64,000 nt of DNA from Protea cynaroides. Lineage: Eukaryota; Streptophyta; Magnoliopsida; Proteales; Proteaceae. The DNA is taken from the NCBI GenBank assembly GCA_028583415.1, contig CM053275.1, positions 5,563,040 to 5,627,039 of the forward strand. The letters are read 5' to 3'. Positions within the stretch are counted from its first letter, which is position 1, and each line of letters opens with the position of its first letter. A program made the translations under genes and the position numbers. Shown here piece by piece: positions 48,724-60,631 of the stretch. The notes beneath the pieces are model-generated. The model was not told where the DNA came from and ran no database searches. It was given only the letters and a program-made list of their open reading frames with translations.

Positions 48724-48963
48724 GATTCAAATCTTCTCCTCTCAAAGATTCGGGAGGAGGGGTGGTGGTCTGGATGGATGACCGACACGTGGGGCTCAAA
48801 TGAATATGAACTCTCCATCCGAGTTGACACTGAGCAGACAACCTGAGCTGACAGGGGGTGTCAACTCAGATGGAGGACTCGGATTCACCCAAGGCCCATG
48901 TGTCGGTCATCCAATGGGGGCGTCTCCCTCCTCCTGAATCACTGGGAGGAGAGGATGTTAATC
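48724..48963. repeat. Foldback inverted repeat, arms about 106 bp
   Basis: The left arm (48724-48830) and the reverse complement of the right arm (48858-48963) share GATGACCGACAC, GGGAGGAGG/AGGAGGAGG, CTCCATC and GAGTTGACAC, with scattered mismatches. The loop is 27 bases. Transcripts would fold into a long imperfect hairpin. No target duplication was identified. Confidence 0.75.
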
Positions 48964-49327
48964 CGTATAAAAAGATTCTCCTTCTTTTTCTTTTTAGGAT
49001 CCTTTTTTTTTTTTTTTGGTTTCACTCGAGGAATATCTTTATATTAGGTTTGAAAAAGGTTAAAGTGAATTCAAGAATAATGGGGGACTATTATTGGTAT
49101 TCAACATACACGAGGCATGTCATTTTTGATCAAGCCCTGTTGTTGTCGACACCTAGATCGGAGGAAAACTTTCTCGTTCATTCTAATAAATATTTATGAT
49201 TTACAATGAAAAAGATACCCACAATGTTAGTGTGGTGATCCCTTCATATGCAGTCTAATATATATCACTAACACTCTCTTTTGACAAATGTGTCATCTTA
49301 CCGAAATGATGCTCACTCCCATCTTCT

Positions 49328-49715
49328 TTTAGGTTTTGGGTTTTGGGATTTGGGGTTTGGGGCTTAGGATTTACAGTTTAAGGTTTAGGGTTTGGGGCTT
49401 AAGGTTTTGGATTTAGGGTTTAGAGCTCTAGTCTCAGGTTTTAGAGCTTGGGGCTTAAGGTTTGGGGTTTAGGATTCAAGTTTTAGAGTTTTGGGGTTAA
49501 GGTTTAGAGTTTAGAGCTCAGGTTTTAAGGTTTTGGAATTTAAGGTTTAGAGTTAAGGGTTCAGGTTTTAGGGTTTTGGGCTTAAAGTTTTACGGATTAG
49601 GATTCGAGTTTTAGGGTTTTGGGATTAAGATTTAGGGTTCAGGGCTCAGGTTTTAAGGTTTTGGGGTTAGCATTTAAGGTTTAAGGTATGGATTTAAGGC
49701 TTAGAGTTTATGATT
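49328..49715 (+). repeat. Degenerate telomere-like repeat block (TTTAGGG-related)
   Basis: Nearly 390 bases are made of short G/T-rich units such as GGTTTTGGG, GGTTTAGGG, GGTTTAGAG, GGCTTAAGG and GGTTTTAGG. Exact TTTAGGG (plant telomere unit) occurs several times among variants, all with the G-rich strand on plus. There are no coding features. Confidence 0.75.
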
Positions 49716-50523
49716 TGCTAAACCTAAGGGGAGAAAATAGAAAATGGATGAACGAGGGGCATGTTATGATGTCATCATCACCAAAACCCAAGTGATAATG
49801 AGTATTTTGCTAAAAAGTTTCTTTTAATTGAAAAAGTAGCATCGGAGCCTTTGATTACAGTAGTTTAGTAATTATTTGGTTGCAAACCAGACCATTACGC
49901 CATTTGCGGACGACCGATGCACGTACCGGAACTCATCATGAATTAAGCAATTTCTATTCTAATGATCTAATCTGACGTGGCTCGTGATTTAAAATCTATA
50001 ACATTTCATTGCTGATACAAGAGGTGGGAGATGATTTATAGCTTCCAACTTTAAGGTTATTACTCTATAAAATGTTGTCGTAATATACGATGCTCTCGTT
50101 ATTGCAGGATCTGAGAAAGAGCAAAATACATCTAGACTTGCTCTACCACATAGAGAAGCTGTTTCCATGATCACCTGATTGTAATATGACAACTTTACTA
50201 TCGCAAAGAGCATAATATATACAACCTCACCGTGCCATGCAGAGAACTGTTTCCGTGACTATCAGATTGTAATATGACAACCTTACTGTTGTTAAGTTTC
50301 TATCTTAAAAGTTTGAATTTGTAAATAGGTACTCAAGGTTCTAGAGTCTAAGTAATATAAGACTATTCCCAACATTCTCCCTCACGTGTTGTCCCTCTTC
50401 TGATTGGCAATACACGTTTGGATGACCATAAGGAGAAAACCTGGAGTTCTGATACCATGTTATATTTTCATCTCAAAAGTTTTAACTTGTAAATAGAGAA
50501 ACTTCTCTCACATATATAGACAA

Positions 50524-51339
50524 TTAGGGCCCGTTTGATAAAACTTCTGTTTCTGGATTCTGGATTCTGGTTCAAATTTGGATTCTACTCCAAACTACTC
50601 TAGGATTATTTTGGAGTAGAAACTTGTTTGATAACGCAATTCTGAAATGAATTTTAGAGCATCTTTGGATTAGAAACATGTTTGATAACACACTATCCCT
50701 CCAATCGAAGTCTAGAAAAACAGTCGTAGTAGTGGTGGTGGGCGGTGGTGTTGGTGGTGGTGGTGGAGGCGACGGTGGTGGTGGTGGTAAAGGTGGTGGT
50801 GGTGGTGGTGGTGGGTGGTGGGCGGTGGTGTTGGTGGTGGTGGTGGAGGCGGCGGTGGTGGTGGTGTTGGTGGTGGTGGTAGTGGTGGCGGCGGCGGTGG
50901 TGGTGGTGGCGGTGGTGGTGGTGGTGGTGGGTGGTGGGCGGTGGCGTTGGTAGTGGTGGTGGAGGCGGTGGTGGTGGTGGTGGTGGTAGAGGTGGCGGTG
51001 GCGGTGGTGGTGGTGGTGGTGGCGGTGGTGGTGGTTGTGGTGGTGGTGGTGGTGGTGGTGGTGGTGGTGGTTGTGGTGGTGGTGGTGGTGGGGGTGGTGG
51101 TCAAGTGATAGTCATGTGAGTGTCGACTTTTTTTTTTCTCTTAAAAAGTTGATCCAACAGCTTGGAGCAAGTATTTATGAATCCAAAATTTTGGATTCTG
51201 GAGTCATTCTGAATCCGGTTCACTCTGTGGGAGTTGGAATCTAACTGGACTTATCAAACGTGCTTCTACTCCAAAATGGCTCCCTGGGAGCCAGAATCCA
51301 TAGAATCCAGAAGCAGAAGTTTTATCAAACGGACCCTTA
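50524..51339. mobile_element. Harbinger-like MITE carrying a GGT array (copy 1)
   Basis: GGGCCCGTTTGATAAAACTT at 50527 pairs with a right end that reads GGGTCCGTTTGATAAAACTT on the minus strand and ends at 51336. TTA lies on both sides (50524-50526 and 51337-51339), the TWA duplication of PIF/Harbinger elements. Inverted similarity continues through CTGGATTCT. The middle is the triplet array at 50728-51102. No transposase is present. Confidence 0.85.
50728..51102 (+). repeat. GGT triplet array
   Basis: About 375 bases of GGT with interruptions by GGC, TTG, GGGC and AGG, with some longer subrepeats around GGTGGTGGGCGGTGG. The long glycine/valine and threonine/proline reading frames across it come from the repeat and are not genes. 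Confidence 0.9.
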
Positions 51340-51534
51340 GACACCCAAGATTCTAGACTCTAAACAACGTGGGACTGTTCCCAACAACTGTCACAGCAAG
51401 CAAGGCTTGCCCTTTGAGGTTAGTACTTTATAACAAGTTTAAATGTCTCATTTCTCATTCATTGATCCAATTCGTAAAGCCAAAATGAGACTGAATTGAT
51501 AAGAGTTAGGTTTGATCGATCTTCGTGTTGACTC

Positions 51535-52020
51535 TAAGAGTCTGTTTGATAAAACTTCAGAATCTGGATTCTGATTCTCAGAGCCAATATGGAGTAAAAT
51601 CGCATTTGGTAAAATAGGTCGGATTTTTTACTCCCATGGAGTGAACTAGCTCCAAATGGACTTTAGAGTCCAAAGTTTTGGAGTACCAAATAGAAACTTT
51701 TTGCTTCGGAGTACAATTTGGGAGAAGAGAACTACCCACACCACTGCCACTACTGCCACCACCCAATGCCCCACCAACCTCCACCACCACCCACCCATTG
51801 CCACCCTCAGCTACCACCACTCACCCACCACCACCACCACCACCATCACCACTGACCACCAGTGCCACCACCCACCACTACCACTCTGGAGTCTATGGCA
51901 GAATTGTGATACCAAACATGTTTCTATTCTTAAATACTCCTGAATCCTCTTGGAGCAAAAGTAGAAATTTGAATCTAAAACAAGGAGTCCGGAGTAGAAG
52001 TTTTATCAAACGGAGCCTAA
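51535..52020. mobile_element. Harbinger-like MITE carrying an ACC array (copy 2)
   Basis: The left end is GAGTCTGTTTGATAAAACTT (from 51538). The right end is the reverse complement of GGCTCCGTTTGATAAAACTT (to 52017). TAA flanks both sides (51535-51537 and 52018-52020). The interior has an ACC-rich array (about 51735-51893), the complement of GGT, so this copy is probably inverted relative to copy 1, 200 bp away. Confidence 0.8.
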
Positions 52021-52301
52021 ACGCATCCCCTCTTCCCCTCCCCCTTTCCAAGAATATACACTCTAGTGGCAAAGTACTAGCCAACTACCCTCACATTGTA
52101 GGGATGCTTTCTTACATCCTCTCACATCCTAATCACATGAAGGTGGAGCCCACATTGACATTCTCTCTCTCTCTTCCCAACTATGTGGGTGAACCAAAAA
52201 TATTAATCTGAAAGGTAATCTGAAAGGCCTGGAACCCATAGCTCAAGCTCATTTGAAATAAACTCATTCCCAAGCCTAAAATCTGAACACTATCCGCTCT
52301 A

Positions 52302-52607
52302 TTTGGTTGCAAGGAAAATTAAAGGGGAAGAAAGTGAAAATTTCAAACTTAAAAAGAAATTTTGTAATGATTTAAAGCACATGACTATGTAACTAACTCC
52401 AAATAATTTTATATTTGATTATCACTTTACTTTGCATCATAATCCCTTGGATTTAAAAATAAAAATGATATCAAAAATGTATCATCACTTAATACGTTAC
52501 AAAATAAGTACTTTACAAAATCATGTTAATTAATGATTATAAAAATTCTTTTTTTTTTAGATTTGAAATTTTTTACTTTCCTTCTTTTTAATTTTCCTTA
52601 CAACCAA
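52302..52607. mobile_element. MITE, family A copy 2 (eroded)
   Basis: It starts TTTGGTTGCAAGGAAAATTA and ends with the complement of GGTTGTAAGGAAAATTA. Interior blocks AATTTTGTAATGATT, ATGTAACTAACTCCAAAT and TTTACTTTGCATCA match the element at 8146-8489. It is more diverged than copy 1. Confidence 0.65.
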
Positions 52608-52642
52608 CTGGATCCGGATCCAAGTTTTTACTTGGTGGCTAA

Positions 52643-52644
<2 letters not shown>

Positions 52645-52682
<38 letters not shown>
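52645..52682. repeat. GA microsatellite
   Basis: About 19 GA units. Comparable tracts occur at 56710-56739 (GA) and 58521-58557 (CT). Confidence 0.9.
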
Positions 52683-52688
<6 letters not shown>

Positions 52689-55111
52689 AGGAGAGTCGAG
52701 GCCTTGTTGATGGGCAAAATATAGCCCAGCTGATATTTCAAGTGTTAGTAATGGAAGCCCAATTCATGTTAATAAACACTTAATTTACCCATGTAAGCCA
52801 CAGGTGGGCCTTACATCCACATGATGTTTTCACATCATTCCTAGGCCCAGTTGTACTAAGCCTAGCATATGGGCCCTCCAGAAATGGATTATTAACCCTA
52901 GTGCTTTTCGGCCCATTAATCATGGATTTTTTTTTTTTTTTTTGGTTCTCCTTAACTACAGTGTCCCCTAACCTTCTACAATCTTTTGGAGAGGATTACA
53001 AGAGATGTATTCGGATTTGGATCCTCTCCTGTTGCTGGAAGGATTTCAATTATAATCCAATAGTCAGAGTTCACTAAGTGTGCATACCAATACTAGCCGC
53101 TAGCTCATGGCTGGAGGAACTGGACAACTGGAGAGGATCTATTCCGAATACATATTGCATATATTGCACACAATGACCACTCAAGAGTCAAACACATGAC
53201 CTCCTAATTCCTATACACTACTGTGAGGCATCTAACTAATTATTCGGGTTTGATCTAAAACAAAAGACGTTTTTTTCGACTAGTGGGTGAATCGGGTTTG
53301 TATTGATTTGGCAGCAATCAGATTCGAATCGAGAAAGAATCCAAATTAGTGTCATGGATTAAGGAATCGGATCACCTTTTCTGGCCGATTTAGACCAGAA
53401 TCACGTGGATCCGATTCCTGATTAAAAATATAGGTGTTTTTTTAGGGTTTTATTCGACAAGTTTTGACCGATTCCAACAGTATTGAAATGGGAGTAGGCA
53501 AGGCTGATTCGTTTTTGAATTCCGCTTCTTTGAACCATGCTTGAGATCTCTTTTTCTTAGCACGAAAAAAGGTCTTCTCTTATCGTCCAACCTGTTAGTT
53601 GTCCATTGAACAAATCAGGGCTTGGATCGTTTGTAACCATGCAACCTCTACAGTCCCATCCAGACGGTTGGATTGCATTAGTGCACGTATAGATGCACTC
53701 ACAACTGTTCGGATGTGGCTATAAGAAACTCAAATCCAATAAACTAAGATGTATCGGTATATGTATTAAACATCCCAACTTAAACCGGGATCCTTTGTAG
53801 TGATTGTCAGTTGGAATCGTCACTGACTCACTGTGGCTTCGTCACTGACTCACTGTGGCTTGACAGCCCGACCGAAGATCTTTCTCCTCTCAATTTGGCC
53901 AGGGGAGAGGATTTTGGTCGCCCAGGTATGCCTTTTCCTACACGTATGTGGCGTGAAACGTTTTGTCAAAGAGGAGGGAAGATAAGGAATTAAGTGGGGC
54001 CCACAAAATGGGGAGGAGTGAGAGACAGGGACAGACCTAGACAAATGTGCCCAAAAAACCAGGATTCTCTATCAGCCGTCCAATCCTATTCTGTATCTTT
54101 GACTGAGTCCTATTAGATTCAGTTTCACTGTTTCTAACGAGGCGGCCCACACTGTCATCCGTACATCGCACCTTATATTATCTATATTTCTATTTCTTCC
54201 AAACCCTACCCGTACTTCTACCCCCAAAAAAAACCCTACCCGTACGTTTATCCCCGTAACTGTATCTCAGTATTTCCGCAATTTACGTCTCATTGTCCGA
54301 CACGTAACCCGTACTGCAAGCCTGCCACCAGAGTGTGCCAAGTTGGAGATAGGTAGACCAGGTAGAGTACCATTGTTTCATCCTCAACCAATCATTTTTT
54401 TTGGAAGGGTGTGGGTCCCACAATGGTTTCTGATCTTAATCACATTTCAAACAGTATCAACAAGTGTTGGACGATCATCCATCATCTGTCACTATGCTGA
54501 TGACATACACCTAAACAGTATATCTAGTGTGGTAGGTAGTCAGTCAGTGGATTTGCCATTTGTCACTGTTTCGGTCTCATCTGTCTCCATCACTTAAAAA
54601 GAGCTGTCTCCCTTATTAGCAATTTGTAAGATTTCCTAAAATGGTTTCAGTTTAGCTAAAAGTACACAACCATTGGATTTTCTTATCCAACAACTCCTCT
54701 CCTCAAGAATCCCACTCCAATCTTACAAGTAACACCTAAGGTTCTAAATCCAATTATCAAACATGGGATAGTTCATCAAGGATATCAATGGGTTGGTTTT
54801 GGTCTGGGCTAGACTAAGTTGATGTTAGATATATATAATCAGATCACAAAAATGCATGATAAGAGGTTTGGACTAGATGAGTTACATTGTGAACGATAAC
54901 AACCAGGTTAGTTAGGTTTCAGTTTCTTGTCAGGCTAGTATCGGTCTGGTTCGGTTTGGATCCAGTTGAAAGTCCGATAGGAAACCCATTGAGGTTGAAA
55001 AAATGAAGCTAGAGTTTTAATATTCAGTATAAATTGGTGTGGTCTAGGCCATTATCGGATTTAGGTTTATCGGTCTAATTTTTCGAACTCTTATCGAGCT
55101 AGCCTGGATTG
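52683..55111. other. Intergenic, transposon-fragment-rich
   Basis: 53025-53150 resembles, in inverse orientation, part of the 1155-bp duplicated unit near 28.1 kb (ATAATCCAATAGTCAGAGTT compared with the complement of AACTCCAACCATTGGATCAC). 53260-53540 holds GATTCGAATC-type text ending GAACCATGCTTGAG, as in eroded MULE-like MITEs. No genes were found. Confidence 0.4.
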
Positions 55112-55715
55112 GATGGAAATAAGGGTGTCAACGGGCCGGTCCAGGCCAAAACTATGTCGGACTTTATAAGCTTAGCCCAAAACATGTCTATTAAGGGTTC
55201 GGGGTGGGGTGGACTGCGTTAGACACATTAATTAACATGTCACATTAACTAACAGGCCGGTCCGGTGTCAGTTTGTTATCGGGCCCATGCTATATAACTA
55301 TTTTCTTATTTCTATCAATAAATTTAATACAATTGTAAACGGTTGAGTTTGATTGATCTTAAGAGCATCTGAACATGGATAATGGATTGCATGTTCGCAT
55401 TTATTTGGTTAAAATCGTTAGATCCTTAGTTAATTGATTATTATTTGAACAATAAAAAGAATCGATTCAAGCTAGCTCGGACTTCTTAACCAGCCTTACC
55501 GATGTTTGGGTTGGGTATTATTGGTTCGGGTTAGTTCAAGTTTCTTAATGGACCGGTCTGGTCTGGTATCATTTGAGCTGAAATAATGTCGGGCTTTACA
55601 AGCTTAGACTGAAACCTGTCCATTAAAGCTCGGTCCAGGCTGGATTCGGGTTATATCGAGTTGGTTCGATCCGTGCTACCGGGCCGGGTCCAGATTTGAC
55701 ACCCTTAGATGGAGA
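55112..55715. mobile_element. hAT-type non-autonomous element
   Basis: The left end is TAAGGGTGTCAACGGGCC and the right end is the complement of TAAGGGTGTCAAATCTGG. The element spans 55120-55707. Its flanks are GATGGAAA (55112-55119) and GATGGAGA (55708-55715), an 8-bp duplication with one change. The interior has repeated GGTCCAGGC, TCGGGCTTTA and TTCGGGTTA-like motifs and no ORF. A related lone right end lies at about 55825-55840. Confidence 0.8.
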
Positions 55716-56050
55716 CAAATAGAATGTGTCATACCTATACCCGAAACATTATCAATAACATTTTAGTCTAGTTCAGGCTTGAGCTAAATCAGTGCGGCTC
55801 GGTCTAATCAATCGGTTCGGGTCCAACTTTGACACCCTTATTGGTCATGTTCAAAATTGATCTAATCTAGATCGATCAGTGTGTGGAACCAATGAAAAAC
55901 TAACATGATAGATATTGTATATAATAATATTAAAACAAGATCATGGAATCAGTCGTGTCCAAAATCAATACGAATCGACTGATCCAATACCAATATCGAT
56001 ACCGATGCCCTGAACCATGCATGGGACGCTCCAACACTCTCATGGGCAAG

Positions 56051-56404
56051 TCAGTTTGAATGACGAGCATCCTCCTGACATTTAGAAAGTCGTAGCGAGG
56101 TAGGGGTGCAAAGGTTAAGAAAGTCTTCATTTTCTCGAAGTATTTGTTGAAAAAATTGAGAATTGGTTTTTTCGATGATAAGAGATTCGAGAAAACTTCC
56201 CAAACGAGGGAGGTCGAATTCCAAACATTTTCTCTCCAGTATATCCATTTCCAGATCCAAGTTTATGCGCATCTTTCTAAGTTCAAAGCGAGGATTTACA
56301 CATGTGCACACACAAGCAACCATTGCAAACAAAGCAAGAGTGGCCCAGACTCTCTTGCCCATATGTATATTTGATAATGACACAGTGAATAAAACAAAGA
56401 ACAA
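56051..56404 (-). CDS. Hypothetical small protein with hydrophobic N-terminus
   Basis: The frame of 117 codons includes an internal Met at 56362, from which MGKRVWATLALFAMVACVCT would act as a signal peptide. The mature part is charged (RKMRINLDLEMDILERKCLE, LPRLGSFLESLIIEKT). No family is recognised, and the surroundings are transposon-rich. It may be one exon of an unrecognised gene or chance. Confidence 0.2.
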   Translation of the reverse strand: MFFVLFTVSLSNIHMGKRVWATLALFAMVACVCTCVNPRFELRKMRINLDLEMDILERKCLEFDLPRLGSFLESLIIEKTNSQFFQQILRENEDFLNLCTPTSLRLSKCQEDARHSN

Positions 56405-56706
56405 TCAAAAGAAAATTAAAGTATATCATTTCACCTCTTCGGTGACAATATTGGACCCAAATTTAAAATCAAACCAACTGACTGATCAGACCGGGTTTGT
56501 AACCACATTCTGGCTTTCTGAGCGTAGTGCTACACTAATAAATTATTGGAGTCAGTAGGGTTCTGGTCCAAGTGGTCCAACCACCACCATAACATTCCAT
56601 GTTAAAAAAAACAGAGGTATTTTGGACTACAGTGACCACAGATATGGGTTTGTCTACCTGAAGTCAGAACCTGAATGGTATCTGGTATACAGAGTCAAAA
56701 GGGTGA

Positions 56707-56742
<36 letters not shown>

Positions 56743-58516
56743 GGATTAATGGTTTATGATTAAAGTCAGGATCATCTTCTTCTCTTCTGCATGATATTTT
56801 TGTCTTATTTGTCAGATTGTCTAAAGGCGTGGGTGAAGATTAACATTCCCTGCCTGCTCTGCAACCACACAGTATGGATTGGGATTTGATATGACAAATA
56901 ATTAATTCAAAAATTCATTCTTCACTACAAAGGAAACAAACGACAGCCAAACCAGGACCATTTCTCCTCTCTACATCCAACTCAAAAGGGTATATGCTTA
57001 TATTTTCCTGGTTTCCTTTAGCAGACAACCCACCTAAGATAAATGTTTTTGGATTTCAATTTAATATTTAAATATTATTAATTTCCATGATATTTTTTAG
57101 CATTTTATTACCCTTAAATTTATTTATTTATTTATTTTTATTTTTAGGGTCACCCTATTTTACTAGCGCGATAGACGACTTCTACACAACTAGGAGAGAG
57201 GGAGGGTTGGGAAAGGAAGGAGTCCATCCCATGATCTTCTGGGTGTCTACATTCAACCAATAGAACGCAGTCGTTCATGATTGTCTTTAGATTATACATT
57301 ATATCATTCACAACTGTTATAGAATTTAGAAATAGAAAACAATAAAATTGGGATGAGAAATAAGGAAAAGAAAATAAGAAAGTAACGGAAAAGTCGAATT
57401 CATAATATTTACTAGTAAGGAAAGAAATGTTCAATAAGAAATCCAATTTCTAGGTTAGATGGTGTGCTTTGTAAATAATTTATAAAATGATTTAAAATAT
57501 TATTGCTTAAAGATAAAAAAAAATTTATATCCAATCAGTTTTTCTAGTTATTTAAATACGATATTCTAAAGGACTAAGATGGTGATAGTAATTATTTTTC
57601 ATATTCCTAAGTGATTTACCCAAAGGGATCCTACCTCTTGGTAAGTACTGCGACCCTTGGTAAGTACTGCGACACATCTGGCACTCTCTCTCTCTCCCTC
57701 TCTCTCTCTCTCATGCAAGTTTTCTCACTCTCTTTTCTAGTTTGTGCAATTAGGGTTTTGAATCCTAACTTGTTCTCCTTCTTCCCTATGGTTGTGGTTA
57801 ATTAAGAGTTGATTCCCTAGGAAATTTGTGCTCGTGTATCATCAGGTAACCCTAAGTCAAGGTTCAAGTGCACGAACTTGGGGCCAATTTCAATCAGATC
57901 TCAAGTTAGATCGGTCTGGACCAGGCTGAATTGACCATTATCACTTTCAGAATCTCGACTGACACATTACGATTTCTGGATTCATCATTGCAGAGTCGGG
58001 CTACTGCAAGTGTCGGCCCCGGCGATCCGAGTCGATCCTAAAACCCTATCCTAACCTCCACCAAATTGTCATATTGCAATCTGGTGGTTATGGGTTCGAA
58101 ATACAAAAACAGTCTCTCCACATTATAGGGTAAAACTTCCTATATTCTGTCCCTCCTCAGATCCTGCAATAGTGGGAGCCTCGTGGAGTGGAAGGCCTAC
58201 TCTCATACTACATGATGTATGTTCATAAATAAAATTTTGAAAGAGGCAGAAAGAGAAAGAAAGATTGATTATTGAAATTTTGGAATCAAACTAACGGTTG
58301 GAAGATCATGCGTTTCTTTTCTTTCCCTTCTGTTGTATTGGGTCCAAATGAAGGGCTTGCCATTGCAAGACCAATAAGCAAAGATTGGTCCCCTCAAGAG
58401 CTTGAACATGTATATCTTCCATGATTATTTTTGGGTGCAATCCTGAAACCATTGTTGTCTTTTTCCTTTTTTAATAATCCTAAACTAGAGAGAAGGTTGG
58501 CATTCACTAACTCCTG

Positions 58517-58560
<44 letters not shown>

Positions 58561-60421
58561 TGCGTCAAAGTCCAAGTCCTAAGAAAGACATGATCTTTCC
58601 CGGAATTCCGGGCTAGACTTTAACTCTGGAGAGAAAAGCATGTGTGTTTGGGAGAATGTGCAGAACTCAGAAAGACCCACACACTGAGTCACAAGCAATT
58701 ACTGGCTGGTATTCTGAGTCTTCCTGATGAAAAATTTGAACTGAGAAAGGGGAAGAAAGAGAGAGAAAGTCCCACCTTACCCATCAAACTTTTCTCATCT
58801 TATACCATACCCATCCATTCATTATCACCCTTTTAAGGGAGTCCACATTCCACATAAATATTTTTCTCTATAAAAATAATTAAAATAAAATAAAATACAT
58901 TGTCCCATGTCCACCCAACTTGTTCACATCTTTTGAGATAGGTCTTGACTATCCTAAGACTGCCTCTAGTGGTAATTAAACTGAAAAATGAATTAATCAC
59001 TAGCAAACCCTCCTTCCATACAAAGCAACTGAGTCTGAATCTCCAACCTTCCATCTCTGGCTTGAATCATTCTTGAATAAATATGATCTGTCTTCTTCAG
59101 GCAATATTAGCGAGGACCCATTTTGTTAAATCTCATATTTCAGTTGTAGCATATGATCATATGGAGTTCTATATATGTAGTACTTATCATATCTTTATGT
59201 ATTTTGTTTCATGAAATCTATAGTGGAAGAGTCAAAGGAGTCATAGATTCCATAACCAAATTATATTAATTTCAAATAATTTTAAGTGCAATGATATCCT
59301 TGTCTGGTTCTACATTTTATTAATTTATCTAACTTTTTCATTATTTATTTATTATTTTAGCACATTCTTATGCTAATTAGAACAAGACCATATAGAAGTG
59401 ACTAATGAAGTGGATATGGAGGGGGGAATTGTAGATTGAGAGGTTGACAACTTTATTACTTACTTTATGTTGTTCCCAAAGCCATTTATGTTGTGAAATT
59501 TAGGAAAAGAGGATTCAATCAAAAAATTTTCCTGTTGGATCTACTAATCAAACAGATTAATCTCCCACACTCATATTATATGTCTGTGAACTTTTGATTG
59601 CCCTTTTGACTGAACCTTTTCTGGACCCTTTTGGAGACAGAGACCTCATCCTTTCTCTTGCTTGAATTTTAATGAATATATTTGATATCGTGCCAATATG
59701 ATCGAGAAAATAGTTTCAAATTGAACAAAACTTGTATATTTAGCATTCAATTCGAATTGTCGTCAACTGCTACAGTCCTAGTCTTAGGTAGCATTATCTA
59801 AAACCATGTGATTTTCACATACTTGAAATTTCATAGCTATGAAGCAGACAAACACTACAAGGTTCCATTTTTGACTTACCCTATAAAGGGATCTTCTTCT
59901 AATAAGAGTGTGATATGGGTTTGCTTCCATCATACATTACAAAGCCATTAAATCAATATATTGGTTGAATTTAAGTTAGACCATCTTAACTGCTCCCTTG
60001 GAAAATATTGAAGCAGACAAGAACTCCCAAGGAAATAAACTGATTTATTAACCAGAAACACATGCATCCATCTAACCTATGAGATAAGAACAGCTTATGA
60101 GCATTCAAATCAGATTTTTGGAGAATCCCCAGGGTTACAAAGGAAAATCATGAATTATGCAATTATTTTCTTTTCTCTCCCCCTGGTTTATTGTTAACCA
60201 ATCAATGTATATGTTTACCAAGCTCACAATTTTTTTTTTTATTAGCAACTATTATTGGAAATTGGAAGAACAGCATCCTTAACTAATGCAAAAAGTATCA
60301 AAATCACAAATACAGACCATAGAGTATCTTCAATTCAACCCAAGCTACAGGTTTCAATCTAGAAACATTTGAATTGAAGGACCCTAGGACATAATATATA
60401 ATAAGAAAACAAGAATATAAA
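56405..60421. other. Intergenic, mostly unremarkable AT-rich DNA
   Basis: It contains the GA and CT microsatellites, the SINE at about 58.1 kb and homopolymer tracts. No coding region is supported. The last few hundred bases should include distal promoter sequence of the ERF gene. Confidence 0.4.
58060..58195 (+). mobile_element. SINE related to the 17.2-kb copy, with B-box-like head
   Basis: GGTGGTTATGGGTTCGAAAT looks like a tRNA-derived B box. It is followed by CAGTCTCTCCACATTATAGG and GATCCTGCAATAGTGGGAGC then CTCGTGG. These match, on the opposite strand, the SINE core at 17212-17309 (complement of CCGCTACTGCAGGGTCTGGG and neighbours). The ends are approximate and no target duplication was identified. 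Confidence 0.6.
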
Positions 60422-60631
60422 ATGCGGCAAAAGAAAGAAGGTCATTCAATGAGTGACATCTGCAATATCCTTTTCCATCTCCCCATGATCATGTATCAGT
60501 CTTTAAAAGTCCTACAAACTCCAAACACATTCACTCCAGCCAGAGACTTCAGCCCTCGTCTTTCATTACTCTCTCTGTCACCAATCACCCTGACATTCCC
60601 TTCTCTCTATCTGTCCCTCTCTCCTTCCACA

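Noticed and set aside
50678..51244. Several long Gly/Val-, Trp- or Thr/Pro-rich reading frames
   Set aside because: They are read through the GGT array in every frame and have no unique sequence, so they are a product of the repeat.
51678..52211. 177-codon Thr/Pro/His-rich plus-strand frame
   Set aside because: It spans the ACC array and the end of a MITE, without protein-family features.
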